A stretch of DNA of 10,409 nt from Solobacterium sp. (GTDB lineage: Bacteria; Bacillota_I; Bacilli_A; Erysipelotrichales; Erysipelotrichaceae). The position numbers and the translations under genes were made by a program. The stretch's first letter is position 1. Each line of letters begins with the position of its first letter. The stretch is taken from assembly GCA_017475415.1 (NCBI GenBank), contig JAFVFM010000203.1:1-10409 (forward strand), read 5' to 3'. Below are positions 1 through 7,021 of the stretch, piece by piece. The notes under the pieces are model-generated. The model was given only the letters and a program-made list of their open reading frames with translations, ran no database searches and was not told where the DNA came from.

Positions 1-725
1 AGAGGAGATTGAATTGCTCTAGCAGCTGCTTCAATAGCCTTATCTTCACCATCAGCCATACCAATACCGAATAAAGCAGAACCTTGACCTTCCATAACAG
101 ATTTGATATCTGCAAAGTCTAAGTTAATAACAGCAGGTACAGCAATTAAGTCTGTAATTGTTTGCACACCTTGACGCAAAACATTATCTGCTTCTTTAAA
201 TGCATCTTCAAATGGAATATGACCAATAACTTCTAATACTTTATTGTTTGAGATAATAATTAAACTATCAACATATTCTTTTAGTTGCTCTAAGCCTTGT
301 TCAGCCTGAATAGTACGTCTAGGGCCTTCAAAAGAGAATGGTTTTGTAACAATACCAACAGTTAAACAACCTAATTCTTTTGCGATTTTCGCAAATAATG
401 GAGAAGCACCAGTACCTGTACCGCCACCTAAACCTGCTGTTAAGAAAATCATATCTGCGCCTTCCATAGCTTGTCTGATTTCTTCTTCACTTTCCACTGC
501 AGCTTTACGACCGTTATCTGGATTACCACCAGCACCTAAGCATTCTTTACCTAATTGAATCTTATTGGTAACTGGAGATACTTCTAGTGCTTGTAGATCT
601 GTATTCGCTACATAGAATTCTACACCTTGTACTCCTTCTTGCACCATGCGATTAACTGCATTGCTTCCTGCACCACCAATGCCGAAGACTTTAATTTTTG
701 CAACTTGATTGTACGTTAATTCCAT
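1..725 (-). CDS. ftsZ: Cell division protein FtsZ (3' part missing, runs off left edge)
   Basis: Tubulin-like GTPase that polymerises at mid-cell into the division ring and recruits the divisome. The window holds the first 241 codons plus two bases. They open with [20 protein letters not shown], which contains the GGAGSN nucleotide loop. The tubulin signature GLGGGTGTG, the stretch FSFEGPRR and the helix region DNVLRQGVQ with DLIAVP follow. All are in the usual order, so the GTPase domain is present and looks intact. The C-terminal polymerisation subdomain, linker and FtsA-binding tail lie outside the window. The start is the ATG at 723-725. An AGAGGT ribosome binding site sits 8 nt upstream and overlaps the ftsA stop codon. 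The gap to ftsA is 12 bp, so the two genes are surely cotranscribed and probably translationally coupled. Identification is very secure. Confidence 0.98.
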   Translation of the reverse strand, partial: MELTYNQVAKIKVFGIGGAGSNAVNRMVQEGVQGVEFYVANTDLQALEVSPVTNKIQLGKECLGAGGNPDNGRKAAVESEEEIRQAMEGADMIFLTAGLGGGTGTGASPLFAKIAKELGCLTVGIVTKPFSFEGPRRTIQAEQGLEQLKEYVDSLIIISNNKVLEVIGHIPFEDAFKEADNVLRQGVQTITDLIAVPAVINLDFADIKSVMEGQGSALFGIGMADGEDKAIEAAARAIQSP

Positions 726-737
726 ATCTTTATACCT

Positions 738-2006
738 CTATGAATTCTTCTTTCCATCAGAAAATAAACTTCTAAACTTATTTGTTAATGTATCTTCTTT
801 ATTTGCACGATTTTTCTTATTTCGTGCATTTACTGTTTTATTGAATGCATTTATATCAATACTTTCCAATTCGCTTCCTGAAATAGGAAGTTTATCCTTA
901 TAAGCATACAACAAACCAAGGGCAGTTGTAAAACCTGCATATCTTCCACCTAATGTTTCAGGAATATAGGATTTAGCTTCAACACCTAAACGCTGTTTTA
1001 CCAATGCATCTAAGCCTTCTGCCTCGCCACCCTCGCCTGTAATAATAACAGTAGAATCGCCAGCTTGCAAGATTGGTACACATGTTTTTTCCAACGCATC
1101 CAGCCATAAATTGATATTTTTTTTCACTGTATCCACTAATTCTTGCTCACTTATCGTGCGTGTTTCTGTATCATCTTGCCAAAGTTGGACAGGATTACTA
1201 GAACATTTATCTTGATTTAGGCGAGCATGATATTTAAAGGATTCTACACTCATCAAAGACGACATACCATATTGATTTGTTAAATCAGAAGCCAAACCAC
1301 CAACTCCTGCGCCTAATATCGCAGAAGAAACATATCGACCTTGCTTTAATAAGCCTAATGTAGTCGCATCTCTTTCAACTTTAAGAACAATTACTTGTTG
1401 ATCAATAGATTGTTCAAATAAGGCGGCTTCTTTCCCTATTGCATAAATATCTAAGAAAATGTCCATAACTTCTAGTCCTGCACTTTCGATACAAGAAACA
1501 TAATCATATGTTAGTTGCCTATCTGCACATAACAAATCCATATCTACTGTGATTTGCGAACAACGATCTCCTATTGGCATTCTCCTAGCAGATATACCAT
1601 TTACCGTATATTTCACAGGTGTTGTTTGAATGAGCAATAATCTTTTATCTATATTTATCTCATCCGCCTTCTTGATTGCATTACGTATATCTTGAATCGT
1701 CACAGTTCCATCAATTCCATCAATATCGACTGTAGATTTAAATCCAAAGCGCTTCATATGATAAGAAGGAATTGCTAGAATTACGCGCTTAATGTCTACA
1801 GAAAGCTTCTTAGATAAAGATGCTTTAGCCTTTTGTATCGAAGAAACAACAGTATCTTTGTTTGTTACAGCAGAGTAGGTAACGCCATCGCATTTCACAT
1901 TTTCAACACCAAGAATATTCATTCTTGCATTAAAAAATTCGCCGACAACCAAACGCACCTCTTGATCCGATAATTCGATTGCAGCAAAAATTTGTTTATC
2001 GCTCAC
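738..2006 (-). CDS. ftsA: Divergent cell division protein FtsA (membrane anchor of FtsZ)
   Basis: Actin-fold protein that tethers FtsZ filaments to the membrane. I place the start at the GTG at 2004-2006 (422 aa) because AAGGGAGA lies 7 nt upstream. Longer versions from ATG 2024 or TTG 2030 have no such site. Family features seen: VGEF followed by NILGVENV near residues 20-36, a 1C (SHS2) domain at about 82-180, the glycine-rich GAGVGGLASDL at about 232-242, a TGEGGEAEGL adenosine-type motif at 323-332, and a C-terminal LTNKFRSLFSDG (407-418) that fits the membrane-targeting amphipathic helix. Odd: the phosphate-1 motif, normally D-x-G-T-S, reads ELSDQ (11-15). The phosphate-2 motif, normally D-x-G-G-G-T-T, reads VERDATT (210-216). 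ATP binding or hydrolysis is therefore probably weakened; this is inference. Adjacency to ftsZ and full family length support a functional FtsA rather than a pseudogene. Confidence 0.92.
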   Translation of the reverse strand: MSDKQIFAAIELSDQEVRLVVGEFFNARMNILGVENVKCDGVTYSAVTNKDTVVSSIQKAKASLSKKLSVDIKRVILAIPSYHMKRFGFKSTVDIDGIDGTVTIQDIRNAIKKADEINIDKRLLLIQTTPVKYTVNGISARRMPIGDRCSQITVDMDLLCADRQLTYDYVSCIESAGLEVMDIFLDIYAIGKEAALFEQSIDQQVIVLKVERDATTLGLLKQGRYVSSAILGAGVGGLASDLTNQYGMSSLMSVESFKYHARLNQDKCSSNPVQLWQDDTETRTISEQELVDTVKKNINLWLDALEKTCVPILQAGDSTVIITGEGGEAEGLDALVKQRLGVEAKSYIPETLGGRYAGFTTALGLLYAYKDKLPISGSELESIDINAFNKTVNARNKKNRANKEDTLTNKFRSLFSDGKKNS

Positions 2007-2013
2007 GTTAACT

Positions 2014-2021
2014 TCTCCCTT
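2014..2021 (-). promoter_or_regulatory. Ribosome binding site that sets the ftsA start
   Basis: The minus strand reads AAGGGAGA here, followed after 7 nt by GTG at 2006. It lies just after the in-frame ATG at 2024, so that ATG would have to be translated without a Shine-Dalgarno. This favours the GTG start. Confidence 0.65.
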
Positions 2022-2033
2022 CATTACCAAAGT

Positions 2034-2062
2034 ATTTTATCATAAATCATTCATAAAAACAG
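2034..2062 (-). promoter_or_regulatory. Possible ftsA-ftsZ promoter
   Basis: On the minus strand a TATGATAAAAT run (2034-2044) offers two overlapping -10 hexamers, TATGAT (2039-2044) and TAAAAT (2034-2039). The best upstream partner for TAAAAT is CTGTTT (2057-2062) at 17 bp, a poor -35. A start near 2027-2031 would give a short leader with the AAGGGAGA site and would fit the GTG start of ftsA. A promoter is expected here because ftsA has no co-oriented gene just upstream. The exact elements are a guess. Confidence 0.35.
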
Positions 2063-2103
2063 TAATAATCTATGTATTTATTAGAAAAAAGTAGGAAAAA
2101 ATA

Positions 2104-2132
2104 TTGCAAAGGTAAACAAGATATGATAGTCT
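2104..2132 (+). promoter_or_regulatory. Probable rpmB promoter (extended -10 type)
   Basis: TTGCAA (2104-2109) is separated by 17 bp from TAGTCT (2127-2132). A TGA immediately before the hexamer gives the TGn extended -10 element. Transcription would start near 2139 and give a leader of about 30 nt. The overlapping TATGAT at 2122-2127 is a better hexamer but has no -35 at a usable distance. Confidence 0.4.
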
Positions 2133-2169
2133 AAACAAGCGTTATGTAAGAAAAAGGAGGTTATGGTAT

Positions 2170-2382
2170 ATGTCAAGAGTTTGTGCCGTATCCGGTAAAA
2201 GAGCAATGTCAGGAAATAACCGTTCACATTCATTACGTGCTACTAGACGTAAATGGAACGTCAACTTACAAAAAGTACATATGATTGTTGATGGTAAACC
2301 ACAAACTGTTAAAATCAGTGCTCGCGCATTAAAGACTCTCAAGGGCAAAGCTGCTAAAGCAGCTAAAGTTGTTGCTGAGTAA
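2170..2382 (+). CDS. rpmB: 50S ribosomal protein L28
   Basis: Structural protein of the large ribosomal subunit. The 70 aa product starts [20 protein letters not shown], which contains the L28 hallmarks (V-S-G-K, G-N-N-x-S-H). It continues with [31 protein letters not shown] and a Lys/Ala-rich tail slightly longer than in many Firmicutes. AGGAGG (2155-2160) lies 9 nt before the ATG at 2170. The only cysteine is C5; the partner at position 8 is Ser and no second Cys pair exists, so this is the zinc-free form. It is the only plus-strand gene here, divergent from ftsA and convergent with thiN. In B. subtilis rpmB likewise faces the thiN operon. Confidence 0.97.
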   Translation: MSRVCAVSGKRAMSGNNRSHSLRATRRKWNVNLQKVHMIVDGKPQTVKISARALKTLKGKAAKAAKVVAE

Positions 2383-2390
2383 ACTTATGC

Positions 2391-2425
2391 AAAGAAAAAA
2401 AACCCAGTTATTGGGTTTTTTCTTT
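2391..2425. terminator. Bidirectional intrinsic terminator between rpmB and thiN
   Basis: AACCCA and TGGGTT pair around the 5-nt loop GTTAT (2407-2411). The stem is extended by runs of A on the left (2395-2402) and T on the right (2416-2421), so each strand has a U-tract after the hairpin. It ends rpmB on the plus strand and the priA-to-thiN operon on the minus strand. The thiN stop codon (2408-2410) lies in the loop and its last codons lie in the right arm. Confidence 0.9.
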
Positions 2426-3031
2426 ATCTTTACTCTGTATAATCAATACCGTTCCTCTTTTGACTTGTAAGACAGCTTTATCTTCTATGATTTCGTTAGA
2501 AGATGTATATAAATCATTATCGTATAATTCTTGATTGACTAAAGGATATTTCACTCCTTCTAATGAAACGCCGGCTTCACGAAAGGTAAATAAGGATAAA
2601 TAGGAATATTCATCTTTTGTAATTTCATAGTCACCTTCACTTAAAGCGAAAATACGATTCTGTTCATTGCTTAACATAACAATTCCTGGATATTGGTAGG
2701 CTAGACGCAAATTAATGAGTTCATGGTCTACTCTTTCTCCTAATGCACCAAATACCCAAATCTCTTCATAACCTCTTTTTAAGGCTTCCTTAATCGCTGC
2801 TTCCAGGTCGGTTGAATCCTTTTCTTTTGGTAAACTAATAAAATCTTTACTCATTTCTTGAATAAGCTTTGTATCCTCAACAGAATCAAAATCCCCTATA
2901 GAAAATTCCATCATTTTCTTTTGAGTAGCTAAATAATATGCTCCATAGTCAACACCACCATAAGCCACCTGAGTCTCAAATGATTCAAAGTTTAAAGGTG
3001 CCTCTTTGGTAAAAAGAATTAAAGTTTCCAT
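2408..3031 (-). CDS. thiN: Thiamine pyrophosphokinase
   Basis: Transfers pyrophosphate from ATP to thiamine, giving thiamine diphosphate, in the cytosol. The 207 aa length is typical. Catalytic-domain motifs are GDFDSV (46-51), the PKEKDSTDLE segment (68-77) with its Asp residues, and GALGERVDH (95-103). The C-terminal thiamine-binding beta domain includes the conserved TSSNE (176-180). The start lies inside rpe (13 bp overlap) with only a weak GGTAGAG site upstream, so translation probably depends on coupling to rpe. This is the position of thiN (yloS) in B. subtilis. It is the last gene of the operon, and its 3' end forms part of the terminator hairpin. Confidence 0.95.
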   Translation of the reverse strand: METLILFTKEAPLNFESFETQVAYGGVDYGAYYLATQKKMMEFSIGDFDSVEDTKLIQEMSKDFISLPKEKDSTDLEAAIKEALKRGYEEIWVFGALGERVDHELINLRLAYQYPGIVMLSNEQNRIFALSEGDYEITKDEYSYLSLFTFREAGVSLEGVKYPLVNQELYDNDLYTSSNEIIEDKAVLQVKRGTVLIIQSKDKEKTQ

Positions 3032-3672
3032 AATTTCTCTACCATTTCTACAATATCATTTTTAAAAACATAAGAACCTGCCACTAATATATCTACACCC
3101 TTTTGTGCACAAGCCCTTCCTGTTTCTTCATTAATGCCACCATCCACTTCAATTAAAGCTTTACTATCATCATCTTTTATCCAAAGCTTTAAGATTTCGA
3201 TTCTTTCTAAGGCATCTTCCATAAAAGCTTGACCACCATAACCAGGCTCTACAGACATAATTAAGAATAAATCCACGTCATGAATATATTCTTTTAATAC
3301 CATAACATCTGTTTTGGGTTTAATCGATAAGCCTACCTTACAACCTAAATCATGAATCTTTTTGATTAATGCCATGATTTTTTCATGATCACCATCTAAG
3401 GCTTCATAATGGAACGTGATATAATCTGCACCTGCTTCAGCGAATACTTCCGCAAAATAGGAAGGATCTTCTACCATTAAGTGCACATCTTTAATTAGCT
3501 TAGATCCCTTTACAAATCCTTTTAGTATATCTGGACCAAAACTCAGATTCGGCACAAAATGCCCATCCATTACATCAAAATGCATCCATTCTGCCTTAGA
3601 AGCAGCTAATGCGTCTAATTGTTCTTTTGTATTTGCATAATCAAGTGATAATACAGATGGTGCTACTATCAT
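3019..3672 (-). CDS. rpe: Ribulose-phosphate 3-epimerase
   Basis: Interconverts ribulose 5-phosphate and xylulose 5-phosphate in the pentose phosphate pathway. The 217 aa TIM barrel carries APSVLSLD (4-11), HFDVMDGHFVPN (31-42), which supplies metal ligands and the catalytic Asp33, DVHLMV (62-67) with His64, the phosphate-side loop MSVEPGYGGQ (139-148), and VDGGIN (176-181) with catalytic Asp177. The expected catalytic residues are all present. The ATG abuts the rsgA stop directly (TAAATG), and an AAGGGGAGAT site lies within the rsgA 3' end, so the two are coupled. Identification is secure. Confidence 0.97.
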   Translation of the reverse strand: MIVAPSVLSLDYANTKEQLDALAASKAEWMHFDVMDGHFVPNLSFGPDILKGFVKGSKLIKDVHLMVEDPSYFAEVFAEAGADYITFHYEALDGDHEKIMALIKKIHDLGCKVGLSIKPKTDVMVLKEYIHDVDLFLIMSVEPGYGGQAFMEDALERIEILKLWIKDDDSKALIEVDGGINEETGRACAQKGVDILVAGSYVFKNDIVEMVEKLWKL

Positions 3673-4533
3673 TTAATATCTCCCCTTTCCTAAACGAATT
3701 AATTCTAATACTGCTAAATAATTTTGATAACGAAGTGAACTGATTTCACCTCTATCTACAGCAGCCTTAATTGCGCAATCCGGCTCATTTTCATGAATAC
3801 AATCATTGAATCTACATTTACCTAGATAAGGCAGAAAATCTAATACATCATAAGCGAGTTCGTTTTCTGCAATATGACCAAAATATACAGAACTAAAGCC
3901 TGGTGTATCTGCTACTAATCCTCCCGAAACCAAGTGCAATTCATTATGCCTAGTTGTATGCTTTCCTCTTCCTAAAGCTTTCGATATAGCTTGAATAGCT
4001 AAATGAAACTCAGGATTTAATTGATTTAATAATGAACTTTTACCCACACCACTTTGACCAGTTAAAACAGATACCTTACCTTTTAAAATATCACCTATAC
4101 CTTCATCTAAACTATCTTTTTGACAACGTATAACGCGCATCGGTCCACGTTCATATTCTTGAATTTGTTTTTCAATATCATCCGCTATACCTAAATCACA
4201 TTTCGTTACACAAAGAATAGGTTCTATTTTTTCATGCACAATGAGCATACATAAGCGATCAATTAAGGTTGAAGTAAAGTCAGGATCTTTTAAACTAATT
4301 AATACTAAAGCTTGATCCACATTGGCAACGCTAGGACGAATTAAACGATTCTTTCTTTCTTTTATTCTTTGAATTACATATACGCCATTTATACTTTCGT
4401 ATTCTACAAAATCACCAGCAATCGGAGTAGTTTGTAGACGAATCTTACCTGATAATTGCGCCATCAATCTATTTCCATCATCGCTTAATATTGTATATTC
4501 CTTTGAAACAATCTTTATGATTCTCCCTAACAT
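3673..4533 (-). CDS. rsgA: Ribosome small subunit GTPase RsgA (CpgA/YloQ)
   Basis: Circularly permuted GTPase that acts late in 30S subunit assembly. I start it at the ATG at 4531-4533 (286 aa) rather than the GTG six bases upstream, because the GTG lies inside the ribosome binding site. Layout: OB fold at about 1-65, then the permuted GTPase with G4 TKCD (110-113), P-loop GQSGVGKSS (159-167), G2 segment GRGKHTTRH (188-196) and G3 DTPG (209-212). A zinc knuckle follows with C240, C245, H247 and C253. All functional residues expected of the family are present. The gene follows prkC by 12 bp. In B. subtilis CpgA is a substrate of the neighbouring kinase PrkC, so regulation by phosphorylation is plausible here but not shown. 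Confidence 0.96.
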   Translation of the reverse strand: MLGRIIKIVSKEYTILSDDGNRLMAQLSGKIRLQTTPIAGDFVEYESINGVYVIQRIKERKNRLIRPSVANVDQALVLISLKDPDFTSTLIDRLCMLIVHEKIEPILCVTKCDLGIADDIEKQIQEYERGPMRVIRCQKDSLDEGIGDILKGKVSVLTGQSGVGKSSLLNQLNPEFHLAIQAISKALGRGKHTTRHNELHLVSGGLVADTPGFSSVYFGHIAENELAYDVLDFLPYLGKCRFNDCIHENEPDCAIKAAVDRGEISSLRYQNYLAVLELIRLGKGRY

Positions 4534-4535
4534 CC

Positions 4536-4543
4536 TCACCTCT
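4536..4543 (-). promoter_or_regulatory. Ribosome binding site that sets the rsgA start
   Basis: The minus strand reads AGAGGTGA, with seven bases (GAGGTGA) complementary to the 16S 3' end, just before ATG 4533. The upstream GTG candidate (4537-4539) overlaps this site, which argues for the ATG. The spacing (5 nt after GAGG) is short but usable. Confidence 0.6.
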
Positions 4544-4545
4544 TA

Positions 4546-6276
4546 TCAATAATAAAACAACAAAATGTAATTATCTTCACGTTGTATATATTCTTCACCT
4601 ACATTAGGTTCCACTCTAATGACAACCCCATACGTTAACTTTTCTAATTCTTCATCACTAAATCCACTTGAATCGATTGGGCTAGTTAAAGCAACTAATC
4701 CTTGTGCTTCTAATTGTGCAACAGCATCGCCAATTGGTTTACCAATAATATCTGCCGGGATAATGGTAGAAGGATATTTAGAATAAACTAAAGTCAGATT
4801 GGTTATGGTTTCCGGATTGAATAATTGATTCGCTTCCAATACTTCTTGGCGAAAAATAATACCTGGTGTTACTGTGGCATTTTCTTCTTCTTTATAGGTA
4901 ACATTAACGTTCGTATATTTTTCAGGATGTTCTACAATATAGTCTTGTATTTCTTTTACAGAAGCATTCATAGCGACAAAATCATCTGCTACAACGCCTT
5001 TACCAGTTGAAATATTAACGGTCACATAGCTTTCCGCTTCTACTTCGCTAAAGGCAGAAGGTTCCATATGGATAATTTTTCCCTTTTCTACATTCGTTGT
5101 TAATTCATAATTAATATTTGAACTAAGAATTAGATTATTCTCAATCAATATGCTTTCTGCTTCCTCACGTGTCATACCAACAACATTTGGTACAGTAACC
5201 ATCTTAGGTCCAAAACTAATGATTCCATTTAATAATAAGGTAAAAAATGTACCTATTGCGACAATCGCAAGAATCACTGCTGCAAGAATATAAGTTGTAA
5301 TATTGTTACCTTTTTTTTCTACTTTTTCTTTATTATGCGTAACTGCTTCACTTTGTGAGCTATTTATAGGTCTAGCAACTGCAGGTTTTTTTTCTTCAGG
5401 TGTAACAATTGTCTTTTTTATACTCGGTACAATAATTGGTAATTCATCTTTTCGCGTTGGATCTAAACAAGTGAGTAAATCGTTATACATTTCATTACAA
5501 TTACGATAACGATGCACAGGATCCTTCATCGTCGCTTTAAGAATAATGTTTTCTACAGATTGAGGAACATTCGGATTCATTTTTTTCACGCTAGGCATAG
5601 GTTCTTTCATATGCTTTAAGGCAACTTGTACAGCTTGATCCGCTTTAAATGGCACATCACCGCTTAGCATCTCATATAAAACAATACCTAAGGCATAAAT
5701 ATCCGATTGTGGCGAGGCTGTTTCCCCTTTCGCTAATTCAGGGGCTAAATAATGCACAGAACCCATAACATTATTTGCTTGCGTTAATTGCATACTTCCT
5801 TTAGCTGTTGCAATACCAAAGTCTAATATCTTAACTGAACCATCTGCCTTTACAATTACATTTTGTGGTTTGATATCACGATGAATAATTCCTCTACTGT
5901 GCGCTTCTGCAGTTGCGGCTGTTAATTGTTTCATGATATCAATTGCTTCTTCATTCAATAAAGGAGCACGATTTCGTATGACCTGTTTTAATGTTTTTCC
6001 AGGAACATATTCCATGACAATATAATGATGCCCTTTATAATCGCCTACATCATATATTTCTACAATATTCGGATGTGCTAAAGCAGTAGCAGCTTGGGCC
6101 TCGCGTTCAAAACGCAAGATGCTTATTTCATCTGTATTTAAATCAGAACGCAAGATTTTAATTGCCACTTCACGATTCAATATTGTATCTACAGCACGAA
6201 AAACATCGGCCATACCACCTTGACCAATATGTTGAATCACTTCATAACGATTTGCGATGACATTGTTTCTAGCCAT
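4546..6276 (-). CDS. prkC: PASTA-domain serine/threonine protein kinase
   Basis: Membrane kinase whose extracellular PASTA repeats sense cell-wall fragments and whose cytosolic domain phosphorylates Ser/Thr on cell-wall, division and translation proteins. Seen in the 576 aa: glycine loop GQGGMADVF (18-26), catalytic Lys40, alphaC Glu59, HRDIKPQN (132-139), DFG (152-154), an activation loop with T165 and GSVHYLAPE (172-180), and a charged juxtamembrane stretch (about 280-324). One transmembrane helix follows at about 327-350, then three PASTA-like repeats (about 357-427, 428-501, 502-576). Only the first repeat has the clear VPNVVGM opening; the second is degenerate. A start at 6274-6276 is supported by AAGGAGAT upstream and by the 8 bp overlap with prpC. 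Kinase plus its phosphatase in one operon is the standard Firmicute pairing. Confidence 0.96.
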   Translation of the reverse strand: MARNNVIANRYEVIQHIGQGGMADVFRAVDTILNREVAIKILRSDLNTDEISILRFEREAQAATALAHPNIVEIYDVGDYKGHHYIVMEYVPGKTLKQVIRNRAPLLNEEAIDIMKQLTAATAEAHSRGIIHRDIKPQNVIVKADGSVKILDFGIATAKGSMQLTQANNVMGSVHYLAPELAKGETASPQSDIYALGIVLYEMLSGDVPFKADQAVQVALKHMKEPMPSVKKMNPNVPQSVENIILKATMKDPVHRYRNCNEMYNDLLTCLDPTRKDELPIIVPSIKKTIVTPEEKKPAVARPINSSQSEAVTHNKEKVEKKGNNITTYILAAVILAIVAIGTFFTLLLNGIISFGPKMVTVPNVVGMTREEAESILIENNLILSSNINYELTTNVEKGKIIHMEPSAFSEVEAESYVTVNISTGKGVVADDFVAMNASVKEIQDYIVEHPEKYTNVNVTYKEEENATVTPGIIFRQEVLEANQLFNPETITNLTLVYSKYPSTIIPADIIGKPIGDAVAQLEAQGLVALTSPIDSSGFSDEELEKLTYGVVIRVEPNVGEEYIQREDNYILLFYY

Positions 6277-7021
6277 GGAGACTATCTCCTTCTAGGTCAA
6301 TCACAACCATTGTAATATTGTCATATCCACCAGCTTCTAAAGCATCTTTTAGCAATTTACGTAATCTTAAACTACCATCTAGTTCTTGATCTCGTATTAC
6401 TTTTGCAATGACTTCTTCTTTTACATAACCATGTAAACCATCAGAACATAATAAAATACCATCCAAATGTTCATGATGAATATCAATATCTGCACGTACA
6501 CTTTCCCAAACGCCCAGGGCATTCGTTAATACATTACGTTTCGTAAAATTCTTCGCTTCTTCTAGTGTTAATTCACCATGCGCAATCATATCGTTCATTA
6601 ATGTATGATCTAAGGTCATTTGTCTAAACCCAATTTGTGTATTCCATGCATAGCAGCGGCTATCACCAATATTGATAATAAAAATGCCAAAGCTAGTTAA
6701 CATTGCAGCGCAGAAAGTTGTACCCATACCTTTTAGTTGGATATGTTTCTTACCATAATTAAAAATGCGAGAATTCACTGCTTCAATTTGCTCATTGAGC
6801 CAATCTACAACTTCTTTTTCACTTTGAAATCTTTCTACTTCTGAAAAAGCTTTCGAAAAGTGTGATACAGCTAGTCTACTTGCCACATCTCCGCCTAAAT
6901 TACCACCTATGCCATCCGCAACAATTGCGAAAACATCTTGATTCCCATTTGTTGCGATAACATAACTATCCTGATTGCTTTTTCGAACTAAACCTTTGTC
7001 CGTTAACCCACAATATTTCAT
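6269..7021 (-). CDS. prpC: PP2C-family Ser/Thr protein phosphatase (Stp/PrpC)
   Basis: Metal-dependent phosphatase that reverses the action of the adjacent kinase. The 250 aa length is typical of bacterial Stp/PrpC. Motifs in order: TDKGLVRKSNQD (7-18) with Asp18, ADGIGG (35-40) with the metal ligand Asp36, GMGTT (98-102), NIGDSR (117-122), LDHT (137-140), NALG (167-170), CSDGLHGYV (192-200) with Asp194, and GGYDN (231-235) with Asp234. All metal-binding Asp residues are there, and no membrane segment or extra domain is seen. The ATG shares four bases (ATGA) with the rlmN stop and has GAGGAAA upstream. Confidence 0.96.
   Translation of the reverse strand: MKYCGLTDKGLVRKSNQDSYVIATNGNQDVFAIVADGIGGNLGGDVASRLAVSHFSKAFSEVERFQSEKEVVDWLNEQIEAVNSRIFNYGKKHIQLKGMGTTFCAAMLTSFGIFIINIGDSRCYAWNTQIGFRQMTLDHTLMNDMIAHGELTLEEAKNFTKRNVLTNALGVWESVRADIDIHHEHLDGILLCSDGLHGYVKEEVIAKVIRDQELDGSLRLRKLLKDALEAGGYDNITMVVIDLEGDSLHG

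Noticed and set aside
709..903. Plus-strand open frame over the ftsZ/ftsA junction
   Set aside because: Low-complexity hydrophobic translation of AT-rich antisense DNA with no ribosome binding site; it overlaps two well-supported genes.
2031..2169. Riboswitch or L28-binding leader upstream of rpmB or ftsA
   Set aside because: I found no stable stem, conserved aptamer-like core or terminator hairpin in this short AT-rich stretch; the leaders implied by the promoters are too short.
2163..2198. Eleven-codon frame starting at ATG 2163, overlapping the rpmB start out of frame (possible leader peptide)
   Set aside because: AGGAGG lies only 2 nt from this ATG but 9 nt from the rpmB ATG, so ribosomes should choose rpmB.
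2142..2348. 68-aa open frame antisense to rpmB
   Set aside because: It lies almost entirely opposite the conserved L28 gene, resembles no family I know and is best explained as a shadow frame.
4825..5509. Plus-strand open frames (4825-5010, 5303-5509) opposite prkC
   Set aside because: Both are antisense to conserved PASTA, transmembrane and linker coding sequence. Their hydrophobicity follows from complementing charged, AT-rich codons.
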